A stretch of DNA of 64,000 nucleotides from Solea solea (GCF_958295425.1 NC_081149.1:5547194-5611193), one strand, 5' to 3'. Positions 12,820 through 23,879 are shown, numbered from the stretch's first letter. The notes: generated from the letters alone by a model not told the origin. Program-made: numbers and translations.

Positions 12820-13125
12820 TGTGCTGAGATAACGGAGTCACCGCGGCGAGGACTCGCAGGGGGACGCTGTGCCAGTCCATCAGAGGGACACACAGAGACA
12901 GACAACCATCCACTCTCACACTCACAGTCAATTTAGTCTCTGATTTACTTAATCTCCATGTTTTTGGACTGAGTATCCGGAGAAAACGCACACACACACG
13001 GGGGGAACATGCAAACTCCACGCAAAAAGGCCCTTGTTCTGATGTCTGGATGGAACCCGGGTCTTTTTTCTGCAAAGGCAAGAGTGCAACCCACTACACC
13101 AACCGTGTGGCCCCATTCCATTCCA
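12820..13125 (-). repeat. Common fish retroposon (SINE/LINE-like), antisense
   Basis: ATTTACTTAATCTCCATGTT, CGGAGAAAACGCACACACAC, GGGGGAACATGCAAACTCCA and GGAACCCGGGTC, ending CACTACACCAACCGTGTGGC, form a block I recognise as highly repeated in teleosts. The family name is not certain. Confidence 0.65.
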
Positions 13126-13204
13126 ATAAAGTCTTTTTTTTCTCAACTACTGAGCAGTTAAAAACACTTTTTTTTACTGATGCCTTTACCTCTGATTGTT
13201 GCCC

Positions 13205-13270
13205 ACACATGGGTGCAACATAAGGCCCTGGGGCCGGATCTGGCCCGCAAACCAGTTTTATCCTAGTCCT
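13205..13270. repeat. hAT-like terminal fragment (GGCCCTGGGGCCGGATCTGG)
   Basis: It resembles the 'GGCCCGC' ends of non-autonomous hAT elements. A similar one is at 20,140. Family call is inferred. Confidence 0.4.
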
Positions 13271-13345
13271 TACTGTACGCCTCAACTTTGCTTAGCTCAT
13301 GTGACAGATCGACGTTGCGAGAATAGCAGTAGTGATGACGTTGCA

Positions 13346-13700
13346 GGACAAGATGGGCCGGTGGTGCACCCGGCACCTTCCTTAGAAGGGGGCCGGGTGT
13401 CAACCGCGCCAACCCTTACATTCATTGCGCCACGGCGTTAGACGCCTTGGTCCGGGTCGGATGGGTTGCCGACATCGCCGCCGACCCCTGGCGCCCGATT
13501 TACGTGTGCTGCTCCCCGCCCTGGCGACGCGTCACGGTTGGGGCGCACTGAGGACACTCTGCTCCGATCAACATTCGCTTCGGGGCCTGAGGGAGCCCGT
13601 CCACTGTGTCCCCCACTGACAGCCCCTGTGAGGGAGAGGCCAGCGAGGGGCGGGAGAAGGCGCAGAGGCCACCTGCCACCTTCACCCCGCACAAACAGCA
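13346..13700 (-). pseudogene. 28S rRNA fragment, antisense and degraded
   Basis: Read on the minus strand, this GC-rich island contains conserved stretches of the large-subunit rRNA in the right order: TGTCCTCAGTGCGCCCC (from about 13,555), GGGGTCGGCGGCGATGTCGG, CCCGGACCAAGG..GTCTAAC, GTGGCGCAATGAA and GCACCACCGGCCC (to about 13,352). Short segments are deleted, for example the bases between CCGACCC and GGACCAAGG. Point changes are frequent, so it is a pseudogene rather than a working rDNA unit. The part above 13,560 is GC-rich and may be a variable expansion segment; that end is uncertain. Confidence 0.8.
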
Positions 13701-13734
13701 AGTTCCCATAATGTAAATTACTACATTTTAAGGT

Positions 13735-13915
13735 GAAGATATGTTTTTAAGGTTAGTTTGAGGTTAGGGTTAGGGTAAGGTTAGAGTCAGGGTTAGGATT
13801 AGGCCAGTAGTAATTGTGGTTAAGGGTTAGATTAAGTCTCCAGGAAATGAATGTAAGTCAATGCAATGTCCCCTCAAGTCATGAATGTCGAACTGTGTGT
13901 GTGTGTGTGTGTGTT
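13735..13915. repeat. Dispersed family C copy with TTAGGG-like part, ending in (GT)n
   Basis: GGTTAGGGTTAGGGTAAGG is followed by TCTCCAGGAAATGAATGTAA and AATGTCCCCTCA, then a GT microsatellite. Related inverted material is at 15,600-15,840. Confidence 0.55.
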
Positions 13916-13919
13916 TCTA

Positions 13920-15021
13920 CCTGAGCGTGTCTGTCTTGGTACAAGTACTGATGTTGTCTGCCAAGACCAAAAAGTCTGCTTTTCTTCACTAAATGAGAAA
14001 TCAGCAGGGAAGGCCACAGTGACCTGTGTGCGGCTCCCAAACAAGGAGACTGGTTTCTGAGTGCATGTCCTTAAGCGCAGGGTTTTAAAAAGTCCTTAAG
14101 AACCAGACCTCAGTGAAAAAAAGGTCATTATGTGTGGGGGGGGTGCAGTTTATTGGCCAAAGAGAATTGTTTGGTTAAGTTAAGAATAAGGGGGGGGGGA
14201 ATTAGGCAGGCGTCTGTCTCAAGTAGCCCCGTCTTTTTCAGGGAGGAATAATTCACTATCAGAATGTTCCTGTGGTAAAACAGTAGGAAGGGATTAGGAC
14301 AAACGAAAACAACTCAGCGTTAAATGAGCCTGGCAAATCCAGATGAACCCTTAATGAGAACCATATTTGGACTTCACCCGTGCAGCCACATCAGAAACGA
14401 AAGAAATATTCCAGTGTATGAAATATGGTTTCTTTAAAAAATAAAAAAAATAAATAAAGAAAGAAAGAAAAACCCACAGCAAATTCATTTTTTTCTTTTT
14501 TCTTGGGAATGAAAAGTGAAATCCAGCTGCTTCATTTGAGGTGTTGAAAACAAAAATAATCGCTTTTATGTTTCAGTGAAAAAGTCCACGCGGCAGAGCG
14601 CGCACGCGGTGGATCAGAGCGGCCGATGGTTTATGATACGTTTGCTGGTTTTTCGGATGAAAAAATATGAGGGGGTGACATTTTCCAGACTCTTCAACCA
14701 TCACTCGACCGTAAACCAAATGAGTCGTGCGCTCAAGTGCTCGTGTGAATTAGCTCATTCAAAATGAAACAGAGATGCATTTATCTAAAGCGAATGGTTT
14801 ATGGCTGATGTAGCAGCTGGCTAAGTTCTTCCATTAAATGACTTTTTTTTCTCACAGAGTGATTCTCTGAGCGTGAGCTTAGACAGGTTCTTTTGCAAAT
14901 TGTGATACTTTCCATGGCCGCCGCTTAGCGAGCGTTGTTTATTTGGGAGCTAATTTGGCCCCCGGGCTTCGTTGAGAGCAGGAATCTTCAACCCTGTTCT
15001 CGAGGTGGACAAGAAAAAGTA

Positions 15022-15052
<31 letters not shown>

Positions 15053-15150
15053 ACACAGAAAAACAACCATCTTTGGTTTGTTGCGTTGCGAAAGGCCACG
15101 TTTTGGAATCGGAGTCGAAATAAAACTAGTCTACGTACATCAAGCTAAGA
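13920..15150. other. Intergenic, possible conserved element near 14,760-14,990
   Basis: No gene is seen. At 14,760-14,990 the composition is even and non-repetitive (for example GCATTTATCTAAAGCGAATG, ATTTGGGAGCTAATTTGG), typical of conserved regulatory DNA. A GT run follows at 15,020-15,050. Confidence 0.3.
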
Positions 15151-15440
15151 AACACTAGGTGGCGTCGTTAAACAAACCAGGGAGACATTTTTTTTTACCT
15201 AAATATCAACTTAATGTCTTTCTTTCACCAGATTCAAGCACTTTCAATGACTCATGTCTACTTAGGGCGACTTTCAAGGGCCTTGAAATTTTGTTTCCAA
15301 ATCCACAAACTATCAAGGACTTATATGCACAGAAACAAAAGGAGAAATGCAGCATTTGTTATCAAAACAAACGCCATCTTGGCAGGAAGACTTACGTGAG
15401 TGGCAGGCAACTCATCTCTCTGTTTCGGGTTCTGCTTGTT
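15135..15440 (+). repeat. Repeat family K, copy 1
   Basis: ACATCAAGCTAAGAAACACTAGGTGGCGTC through GCAGGAAGACTTACGTGAGTGGCAGGCAACTC is repeated in pieces at 17,230-17,480 and 17,640-17,800. Confidence 0.65.
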
Positions 15441-15597
15441 TCTTCCGATGCTAATTAAATGTGACATTTTTGTTGATCCTTCTCACTTTTTATTGCGATA
15501 GTGTTCTCCAGACTATCATGACTTACAAATTGTGAGATGTCAGATTAATGCAAATCTGGAATAATGCTATTTTCATACTCATGTTGTCCCTAAATTA

Positions 15598-15845
15598 ATA
15601 CACACACACATTCTTGTACAACATTCTCAGTGAGGTCACCCCTTACTGTAACTTTAACCCATAACCTAAACCCTGAAATCCAGTCTTCAAGCCCTCAAAA
15701 AGACTATTCAAGTTTTAAGGACCAGACAAAATGTCCAAACAAGGTCAAAGCTTAGCCCTTTTAGAAATGAAGTTCCACGTCATTAGGACCAGGTTTTGGT
15801 CTCAACGAGGACTACGGGTCCTGACAAGGTAACAAAGTACAATCA
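15598..15845 (-). repeat. Dispersed family C copy
   Basis: Blocks TTTAACCCATAACCTAAACCC, TTAGGACCAGGTTTTGGTCTC and GACAAGGTAACAAAGTAC recur at 54,540-54,715 and partly at 34,230-34,400. Confidence 0.6.
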
Positions 15846-15849
15846 GATA

Positions 15850-16490
15850 GGACTATGATCTTGTTGCATTTTTGTGGTTTGTCTCTGTATTTCTACGATA
15901 GAGCACAAAATCAAACACAAACACTTGTACCAAGGAGAAAAAAACCCCTCTGTGAACAAATTGAAATCCAGTGAAATTCAACACCCAGAAAAACAATCGG
16001 CGTCTTTTACACGTTCACGTCTGACTCTGTTTGTTCCTGCTGCCCTTGTGATATTTACAGTACGGTGAAATAGTGAAAACGCGGCGGCGGCGGCGGACAC
16101 ATTCCATGTGGCTGCTGAGAGAAAAGTGAGATGTGTGACTAAATTAAATAAGTAGGCTCAGCTATTTCTGCAGGTTTTGCTCTATTTGAACGATAAGCAT
16201 CTGAGCAGACTGAGTTCGGCTCCGTGTCGACCACACACTCGCTGCACGTCCGTTCACACTGAGGCACAAATGAAAGTGTGCAGCTCTGCCGAGGTCAGAT
16301 GGACATCAGCGGTCACTCTGTATCATGTTGCCAGAGGTTAAAACAATATGTTCAGATAAAAGAGAAGTTCCTATTATTTGAAGAATAGTATGAGAAACAT
16401 TGCTACCAGTGGAGACTTATGTCTATGTTATCTTACTTATATATGTCCAAACCTTTGTCTCACTGCTAAACCCCCTAGTTTAGCTGGAAA
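15850..16490. other. Intergenic, (CGG)n near 16,081
   Basis: A short GCGGCGGCGGCGGCGG run lies at 16,081-16,096. The remainder is unremarkable. Confidence 0.5.
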
Positions 16491-16527
16491 CTGAACTTTG
16501 TGTCTCTTTGTAAACTCACTCACTCTC

Positions 16528-16770
16528 CCACACCAAAGTCCATAGAGAAAATCAACAATTTTACGCCACAGCACACAGGGCTTGTTGATCCACTGCTGAA
16601 CTCCGTTATTAAATTAAAATGTGTAATTTGTGTGACTTCGGCATTTGAAGTCCAGATTAACCTCAGTGACACAAACTGACCACAAGGGGCAGCACTAGAC
16701 CAGCAGCTCCTGTGTGATCCCCCTGAGCTAAAAATGCTAATTTTCTCAATGGAGTTTGGTCTGTATGATC
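16528..16770. mobile_element. Hairpin element family H
   Basis: The left arm ACACCAAAGTCCATAGAGAA is mirrored by the right arm TTTTCTCAATGGAGTTTGGT. Inner motifs CACACAGG...CACTGCTG and CAGCAGCTCCTGTGTG are also inverted. The whole can fold on itself and has no coding capacity. Confidence 0.65.
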
Positions 16771-16774
16771 ACAA

Positions 16775-17228
16775 ATGACACAATTTCAGTTTTCTTACAT
16801 TTTATGGATGAAACAACTAACCAATTAATTCATTATGGGGAAACATACATAACAATATCTCTGGTATAGGGCTTTTTTTCCCACATTTTTGTCTTATCCA
16901 ATTTTATGTATTTTTTATTTCCATCTAACTTTTTTATTGACTTTAATTCATGTCCATCTCACAGTTTTACATAAATAATTTAATGATAATGCACTTAATA
17001 ATGATACACCATCCATTGTTGTGGTTTTTATTATAAATGTACGCATACAATTTTAATAAATTATTTATTTTGTGCATAAATTAAGTTTGGGTTAGTGATA
17101 CATTGAACTCTTTTAGTGTTATTTTAACAGTAAAATGGTACATTTTAAAACTATGTGAGAGTGTATGTAACTTTTTTTCAGTGTTACTTAAATACTTTCG
17201 TGTAATTGACTTTTAAGAAAAAACAAAC
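16775..17228. other. Very AT-rich intergenic DNA
   Basis: Long A/T runs with no recognised element. Confidence 0.6.
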
Positions 17229-17229
17229 A

Positions 17230-17800
17230 TCATGTACATCAAGCAATGAAACACTAGGTGGCGTCATAAAACAAACACAGGAGACATTATCCTAAATATC
17301 AACTTAATGACTTTCTTGCACCAGATTCAAGTGTTTTCAATGACCCGTGTCTATTTTTGTTTTCTTCAAATTCACAAACTTTCGAGGACAAAATTGTAAT
17401 CAAAACCATCTTTTTGATTCTGCTTGTGTCGCGATCACGTGTGTTCATATCGGATACAGAATCCAGCGTTAATTTAAAGAATAATCTCATGTCAAACCAT
17501 TTATTATTTATTAATTTATTTATTTTCTCTCTATGTGACCCCCCCCCCACGTGTCACCTGTAAATAACACAAATTTTAACATATTTGATACTCTGTAAAT
17601 GTCATTAATACACGTAATAAACTTTTTCTTTCTTTTTACTTTAATACACAAAAGAAGAAATGTGGCAATTGTAAGCAAAACAAACGCAATTTAGGCAGGA
17701 AGACCCGTCAGTGGCAGGCAACTCCTCACTTTGACTCAGATTCTGTGTGTTGTGATCAGGTACAGAATCCAGTGTTAATTTAAGGACAATCTGTTTACGT
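17230..17800 (+). repeat. Repeat family K, split or partly duplicated copy
   Basis: 17,230-17,480 matches the first half of the 15,135 copy. 17,650-17,730 matches the second half (AATGTGGCAATTGTAAGCAA, GCAGGAAGACCCGTCAGTGG). ACAGAATCCAG.GTTAATTTAA occurs at both 17,457 and 17,762, which shows an internal duplication. Confidence 0.6.
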
Positions 17801-18189
17801 CAAAAAACTTTTTTTTATTTATTGTATTTATTTATTTATTCATTCATTATTTATTTCCTGTCTATAATAACCTTTACCTTTGTTCTTTTCCTTTTTTATA
17901 CTTAAGTACAAGTTTTGTACCTTGTCACATGACAACACTGAAAGAAAGTGAAGTTCAGCCGCTGTGAGAGAGACTGTGAGTTATGGAAGTCTGGAAAACC
18001 AACAGGGGGCGTCTCCTCTCCCTGCCCCCCCTTCTCTCTCTCTCTCCCTCTCTCTCGCGCTCTGTGATGGAAGAAGGAGGTATTGGAGGTGGGGGAGGGA
18101 GGGGAGGAGGGGTGTGTGTGTTGGGGGGAGTGGGATCTCCTTCTAGACAACAAACCCACATTCAAAGAGAGGCACACGGATTACATCAC

Positions 18190-18289
18190 GGTCCGTGGCA
18201 AGGATATAACTGGAGGTGGCGCGTGACGCTCAGCGCTTTTCTGCAGCGGGAGCATCATCACCAACATCATCATCATCTTCACCAGCACC

Positions 18290-18321
<32 letters not shown>

Positions 18322-18607
18322 GTGGAGCTCGAGGAGGAGACACGCGAGCTTCTTCACGCTCTGTATCCACGCCATCATCGTCACGCGCAGATTCCCCTGA
18401 TGCTTTTCTTTTAATCACAAACATCGTTGTTTTTATTCTAATTATTATTATTTTTATTCCTTTTTACGGACTTTCATGATGGGATTTTGCGCTGTTTGAA
18501 GAACGCAGTACGTTTTGGATACGGCCCGTGCGTAATTGCGCACAAGAACGCAGCGCTTTCCCCCCCGCAACTCTCGTGTCTCCGTGTGTGAAGCTGCGCC
18601 GTGCGCC
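18190..18607 (+). promoter_or_regulatory. Putative noggin core promoter and 5' UTR
   Basis: The region upstream of the noggin ATG holds a weak TATA-like motif (GATATAAC, about 18,203-18,210). A CAT/CAC trinucleotide tract follows (18,253-18,322), then an AT-rich stretch and a GC-rich stretch up to the ATG. No upstream exon or splice signal is needed. The transcription start is inferred, not seen. Confidence 0.3.
18253..18322. repeat. CAT/CAC trinucleotide tract in the noggin 5' region
   Basis: CATCATCACCAACATCATCA followed by CACCAGCACCACC... and five CATs. It is likely length-polymorphic. Confidence 0.9.
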
Positions 18608-19288
18608 ATGGATCAGCGTCCGCGGCGCGCGCTCGTGTCTCTGGCGCCGCTGCTGCTGCTGCTGTCCCTCGGACTTCTCGTGGACACGGGGACGTGTCAG
18701 CACTACTACCTTCTCCGCCCGATCCCGAGCGACAGTCTGCCGCTGGTGGAGCTAAAAGAGGACCCGGACCCCGTCTTCGATCCCAAGGAGCGGGACCTGA
18801 ACGAGACGGAGCTGAAGAGCGTGCTGGGGGACTTTGACAGCCACTTTCTGTCCGTGTCCGCGCCAGTGGAGGACAGATACACCGGCAACGACGAGCTCGA
18901 CGACCTGGACGTGCAGAAACCGGGCGGGGTTCTGCCCAAGGAGATCCGCGCTCTGGACTTCGACGTGCAGTTCGGCAAGAAGCACAAGCCGAGTAAGAAA
19001 CTGAAGCGGCGGCTGCAGCAGTGGCTGTGGGCGTACTCCTTCTGCCCCGTGGTTTACACCTGGACCGACCTGGGCAACAGGTTCTGGCCGCGGTTCGTGC
19101 GCGTGGGCAGCTGCCTCAGCAAGAGGTCGTGCTCGGTGCCGGAGGGGATGGTGTGCAAGCCCGCGAGCTCGACCCACCTGACGATACTGAGGTGGAGATG
19201 CGTGCAGAGGAAAGGTGGACTCAAGTGCGCGTGGATACCCGTGCAGTACCCGATCATCACGGACTGTAAATGCTCCTGTTCCAGTTAA
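18608..19288 (+). CDS. nog3: Noggin, secreted BMP antagonist (noggin-3-like)
   Basis: Single-exon gene for a 226-residue secreted protein that binds BMP/GDF ligands outside the cell and blocks receptor binding. What is seen: the first in-frame ATG sits in a strong context (gccATGg). Residues 1-30 are a basic N-end plus a Leu-rich signal peptide, with cleavage likely just before QHYY. The BMP-contacting clip LRPIPSD is at 36-42, followed by [12 protein letters not shown] with an N-glycosylation site at N65. A basic heparan-sulfate-binding stretch ([12 protein letters not shown]) spans 124-135. A cysteine-knot domain has nine cysteines (146, 169, 175, 183, 198, 207, 220, 222, 224), including [12 protein letters not shown], and ends KCSCSS. 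The intronless structure and the length fit the family. The frame stays open upstream to about 18,536 but has no ATG there. The N-terminal wording ([27 protein letters not shown]) differs from noggin-1 (HIRPAPSD, DLIEHPDP) and resembles noggin-3 as I remember it. Noggin identity is near certain; the paralogue number is less sure. Confidence 0.97.
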   Translation: MDQRPRRALVSLAPLLLLLSLGLLVDTGTCQHYYLLRPIPSDSLPLVELKEDPDPVFDPKERDLNETELKSVLGDFDSHFLSVSAPVEDRYTGNDELDDLDVQKPGGVLPKEIRALDFDVQFGKKHKPSKKLKRRLQQWLWAYSFCPVVYTWTDLGNRFWPRFVRVGSCLSKRSCSVPEGMVCKPASSTHLTILRWRCVQRKGGLKCAWIPVQYPIITDCKCSCSS

Positions 19289-19725
19289 AAAACAAACAAA
19301 AACAAATAAATTATAAGCTCATGTTTTGTTGATTCGTTTCCCACGTGCACTACCGAGTGTAGGAATGTATTTTCTGTATATGCGGTGCCACGCAGTTATA
19401 TATATATAAATATATAACTCCCTGTACAAAGTCAGTATTATGTGTAACCAAGAGTCTACTTTATTTGTGGAGAATATTTGGTTATATATATAAATATATA
19501 TATATGTATATGTATATTGTATTTATGGAGCTGTGGCGCATAAGAACCACGTCGGGACTTTGTTTCCCCACATTTTGGACGTTTGAACCTCAAGAGTTTG
19601 GAAAAACGTGGATTATTGGTTCTTTTTTTTTTCCTGAGCAGAACTATTTCTATCCTGTAAATTAAGGAGAATTTTACTATTTATTCTTTATATTCGTACA
19701 ATAAAACAACACTGACATCATTTTT
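19289..19725 (+). other. Noggin 3' UTR with poly(A) signals
   Basis: AU-rich sequence after the noggin stop. AATAAA occurs at 19,305-19,310 and again at 19,700-19,705. The second lies after several TATATA/AAATATATA runs (19,397-19,505), so the major transcript probably ends near 19,720. AU-rich 3' UTRs often confer short mRNA half-life, which would suit a morphogen antagonist (inference). Confidence 0.6.
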
Positions 19726-20130
19726 AAGGCTGTTATTATTTTTATTTTGAAGTCACCAGCAGCTACTGCTGCTGCTGTATAAAAATGTGTGGATTCCCAC
19801 GCTGTTCCACACTTTTACGCACCACAGTCTGCGCCCACGTCTGCACGGCACGTGACTCAGGAGGTGTGATAAGACATTTATTACACACAAGTCCCTTTAA
19901 AATGTTATAAAGATGCTTAATAATTGGTGTTTGAATGACTCTTAGGACAAAAGTGGTGCACAAAAAGTTAGTTTTGGAGGTGAATCCACGTGAATTGATG
20001 AGTCCAACAATTGTGTCCTAAAACTGTCATTTAAGAAAGTAAAATGTGTTCATATGACGATATGTGAAGGAATAATGTTTGTTTGGAAAGATGTTTTATC
20101 AAAAAGAATAATAACCTGTTTATTTTATTT
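19726..20130. other. Downstream of noggin, nothing recognised
   Basis: Non-repetitive, AT-rich, with no open frame of note. Confidence 0.5.
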
Positions 20131-20134
20131 AAGG

Positions 20135-20420
20135 CACTCAAGGAGGTGTCAAACTTGTGGCCTGTGGGCCATTTGTGGCACGCCCAATCCATTTCATTCG
20201 GCCCTTTTACTTAAAAATCAAGTTATATGTCATTTTGCATCATAAATACGTTGTTTTTTATGGAAATATTGTCACAAAAATCATTATTGTGATATGTGGT
20301 GATTCAATTTTAAGTTAACATTGTTCCACTCCTATACTGAGAGGTGTTTTCCCTACTTGACCAGCCCCTCCGGACCAGAATAGACTCTTAAATGGCTCCC
20401 ATTTTAGATTGTTAATAACG
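20135..20420. repeat. hAT-like non-autonomous element fragment
   Basis: AGGAGGTGTCAAACTTGTGG followed by CCTGTGGGCCATTTGTGG is typical of hAT/Charlie-type ends. The other end is not clear. Confidence 0.5.
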
Positions 20421-21500
20421 CAAAAAATCATTCTGTACACAGTGTTTTTGTGACAGATGGGATGGTTAAAACACGTCAAAGTGAACAAGACGTTTTCAGC
20501 GGCTGAAGTCTCTGGACGATGGGCGAATGGAGGTGGAGAGAAGAAGAGCTGAGGTCATACTCCACTGCAGTCACACACGTTCAGCCAGTCACACTTTAGT
20601 AAATCAATCAATAAAATGTTAAAAATGTGAATGAATAAATACATAAAGCAGGAGACATGTACACTGAGTTCAAACAGAGTGCGTGGAGTCCTCGGTGATG
20701 GAGGTGGCGGGAACTGGTGATGTCATCCAGGGAGGACAGATGATTTATTTATTTAAATGACTGAGTCACCACAGGAGCTTCCTGTGTGCAGCTGAGCACC
20801 CTGTGAACCACACGCATGTGTTTTTATTTCAATCATTAAATAAATTACATTTTAGATATCACACTTTTATTTATGATATGATAAATCCTTGGTCCTCACA
20901 CATTCAATTTTTGATGTTCTACACTTCATTTAAAGGCGTTTGTAGCTCATGATTGTACTTCAGCAGAGTGAGATATTCAAAGAAATAATACAAATCTACG
21001 TAAACCTGGACAATACGTGAGGTAACCCTGAGAACACAGAGCAATTTGGCTGCTTTTTTCCCATTACTATGTTTAGACATACAGTATAAACAGAGGCTAT
21101 AAGAGTGTGTAATATAGAGTGTATTATATCCTACATGTTTTCCAGACATGTAACAACCTATAGGCAGTCTGATGGAAAAATAATTGTTGGCTCCTTTTTA
21201 TGAACAAAACCAAAAGAAAAAACATTTAACGAGGTTCCTTGAATGCATCTTGAAGCCACTCCTCTACAAGCAACGGATTCCACAGAAGTAATGAATTTTA
21301 AATGTTCTACTGTGACTTCTGCACAATTGTAAATCAGCCTTAAATCTTAAAGTTTCATGTAAAAATGTAATTCTATGAATAGAATAGAATAGAATCCTCC
21401 ATCTGAAGCCCAGCAGGAGCTGAAAATGATGACATTTGAGAATCACAATAATAACAATGGTAAGTGTCTCTAATGCTGTGGCTGCTCTGTAGATAATGTT
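20420..21500. other. Intergenic, AT-rich
   Basis: No gene or recognised element. A short AGAAT repeat lies near 21,376. Confidence 0.5.
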
Positions 21501-21504
21501 TAAA

Positions 21505-21575
21505 TTAGATTAGATTAGATTACACTTTATTAATCCCACACTGGGGAAATCCTCTTGTTGTAGCAGCAGAAGGGT
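21505..21575. repeat. LINE/SINE 3' tail (TTAGATTAGATTACACTTTA)
   Basis: TAGATTACACTTTATTAATCCC with CTGGGGAAAT is the terminal motif of common fish non-LTR elements. A related tail is at about 52,998. Confidence 0.5.
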
Positions 21576-21699
21576 CAGAGGTCAAATACGTGACAAATAC
21601 AAAAAAGTACTAGAAAATAAACACAATGACAGTCTGATGACAACTCATGCTGCTTTTTATACCCATTTTTCTCACCTAATCACACACTGCTGCTGTAGC

Positions 21700-21785
21700 A
21701 CAGCCTTCACATCTGAGCCCGGGAACTGAACTCACGACCTTACAGACGAAAGACGAGTCGCTCCACCACTGAGCCACTGTCAACG
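21700..21785 (-). repeat. tRNA-like SINE head
   Basis: On -, CAGTGGCTCAGTGGTGGAGC and AGGTCGTGAGTTCAGTTCCC resemble A and B boxes. It is probably a decayed SINE rather than a tRNA gene. Confidence 0.5.
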
Positions 21786-21799
21786 GCACAAAGGACATC

Positions 21800-22320
21800 G
21801 ATAAAGGACAATATGAAAACATCGGAATAAAAAGCATTCTCTTAAAATAGAGAACAGGATGCAAACTTAGTAAAGTAATATAAACATACATATAAGGAAA
21901 CACATGCAAAAGCAAGAAAGTGTAAAAATAAAAGCACTAAAATAGTGACACAATAAAAATCTAGATCTACAAGTGTCCTGTTTGCCAAGGAGACGAGGTG
22001 GGTCTTTAAAAAAGTGATTTTAGATTTAATTTACCATGGGTAAATGGTTCCAAAGTTGAGGTTCAGCTACAGAAATGTGTGGTGTTGACGATGACGGTGG
22101 ACAAAGACTGAGAGGAAGAAGAGACGAAGAAGAGGAAGAAAAAGACGACACTGCAGCTTCTTTCGTCGTCTGAGCACAGGTGAGAAATCATATCATTTTT
22201 ATTTTAAAAGACACTCCGTTCATGTCAAGTATAAACTTAAACTTTTATATATATGTATATGTGTGTAGTATACTGCAATGTAACCACTAACTGCAGGTAA
22301 ATGGAGAAACAGTGAATGTA
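21800..22320. other. Intergenic, GA-rich stretch
   Basis: A GAGGAAGAAGAGACGAAGAA tract lies at about 22,110-22,145. No gene is seen. Confidence 0.5.
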
Positions 22321-22325
22321 GATGA

Positions 22326-22565
22326 GAACCAAACCTCATAGAGAAAACCAGTGATTTTAGCTCACGGGAGACTTCACAAGCTGCTGGTCAGTTGCTGCCC
22401 CGTGTGGTCAGTTTGAGTAACTGAGGTTAGTCTTTAAATAAGCCGAACTATGCCGAAGTCACACAATAACACATTTGAACTCACTGATGGAGGCAGCAGT
22501 GAATCGACAGCTCCTGTGTGCCATGATTTTAAAATCACTGATTTTCTCTATGGACTTTGGTGCAG
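22326..22565. mobile_element. Hairpin element family H
   Basis: The left arm (AACCAAACCTCATAGAGAAA) and the right arm (GATTTTCTCTATGGACTTTG) are inverted, with the same interior as the other copies. Confidence 0.65.
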
Positions 22566-22569
22566 TGTG

Positions 22570-23100
22570 AGACTTGTGTGAGTTTGTTTTTGCAAAAGTG
22601 ACACAAACGTGCACGTTGCAGGCAGAGATATGAGATAAAAACTTAGTATGTTGTGTTTTTAAATGAGCAAAAAGCTGTGTTTACATGACATGAGACAACG
22701 TGACACACAGAAAGAGACTTTTAAAACACGAGAGAACTGAAATAGAAAGTGATTTGTTTTACTTTGAAAAGCGACGCAGGCAACAGCAACGTTGAGCGAG
22801 TGACGTCCGCGAACGTCCCTGCTCAAAACCCGGTCGCACAACACTGTGTCTCCGCCCGCCCCTGCTCTGCTGCTGTACACACACACACGCTCCCTCAGTC
22901 AGGTCTGACAGAGCCTGTTTTGATGGACATGAAGGACACACACACAAAACGATAATGTAACATTGTTTTTGTTAATAAAGACTAAAAACGTAGGCGGAAT
23001 AACGACGTCGACACAAACGTTACGTACTGCAGCTTTAAGATGATTCCACATATCTCACCGGCCATATCTTACTTTACTGAGCAATTTTGCCTCTCATTAT
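22570..23100. other. Intergenic between hairpin copies
   Basis: It contains a CGTACTGCAGCTTTAAGA terminus of a dispersed repeat (about 23,020-23,040) and no gene. Confidence 0.45.
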
Positions 23101-23101
23101 T

Positions 23102-23290
23102 CACATTACCCCCCCCCCCCATGGGCAGACTGTGGGGCACCAGAGCGCCTGTGTTTTGTTTTAGTTTGTGTTTAGTCCATAATGATGCTCCTCGGCCATA
23201 GAGTCGGCCTCTGCACGTACACACAGATCCCCCCCGTCTCGCCCCTGTCCCCTGTCCCCTGTCCCCTGTCCCCTGTCCCCCGTCACCGTC
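23102..23290. repeat. Poly-C and CCCCTGT heptamer array
   Basis: A C run at 23,107-23,120 and about six CCCCTGT/CCCCGTC units at 23,238-23,285. The opposite strand is G-rich and could form quadruplex structures. Confidence 0.85.
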
Positions 23291-23640
23291 ACCGCAGAGA
23301 AACCTCACAATACAGCTTTAACAGACTCGACGTATAGAGCCTTTTGATGATGTATGTGAGGCGCGGGATTCTGCAGCGTTTGACAATAATCCTCTTGTCT
23401 TTTTACATGATGCCCTTTTGTCCTCCGTTGTCCCCGCGCGCTGCGTAGATGTCCACCTATTTCAGGTCCCGTGTGTCAAGAGTCAGACGTTTGGGCTTTT
23501 CGAGGGATCAGAGGACGGCCCCTTTAACAGCTGCCTGTCTGGAAAAAAATATCAGATAATAGTTTGTCATGAGCAGAGTTAGACTCACTTTATAACAGCT
23601 TTGCAGCTTTATCTCACTGTTAAACAACCGTTTTTGAACC

Positions 23641-23879
23641 GCACCAAACTCCAGAGAGAAAATCAGTGTTTTAAGCTCACAGGAACGTGGCACTCTAGGG
23701 TCTACTGCTGCCTTGTTTGGCACGTTTGAGTCATTTGTGTTAATCTGAATGTCCGATTTCAAATATCGAAGTCACAAAATAATACATTTTAAAGTTAATG
23801 ATGGAGGAAGAAGTGGATCCACAACATCTGTGTGCTGTGACATAAAAAACGCTGATTTTCTCTATGGAGTTTGGTGCAG
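23641..23879. mobile_element. Hairpin element family H
   Basis: The left arm GCACCAAACTCCAGAGAGAA is opposite GATTTTCTCTATGGAGTTTG. It is 239 bp long, the same design as the neighbouring copies. Confidence 0.65.

Noticed and set aside
13750..13803. Interstitial telomeric (TTAGGG) repeat next to the 28S fragment
   Set aside because: The TTAGGG-like units are degenerate, and the following sequence matches a dispersed teleost repeat that commonly contains such units. No chromosome-fusion signal is implied.
18536..18607. Upstream extension of noggin by 24 codons
   Set aside because: The extension starts at TTG and would bury the signal peptide. The first ATG at 18,608 gives a normal noggin N-terminus.
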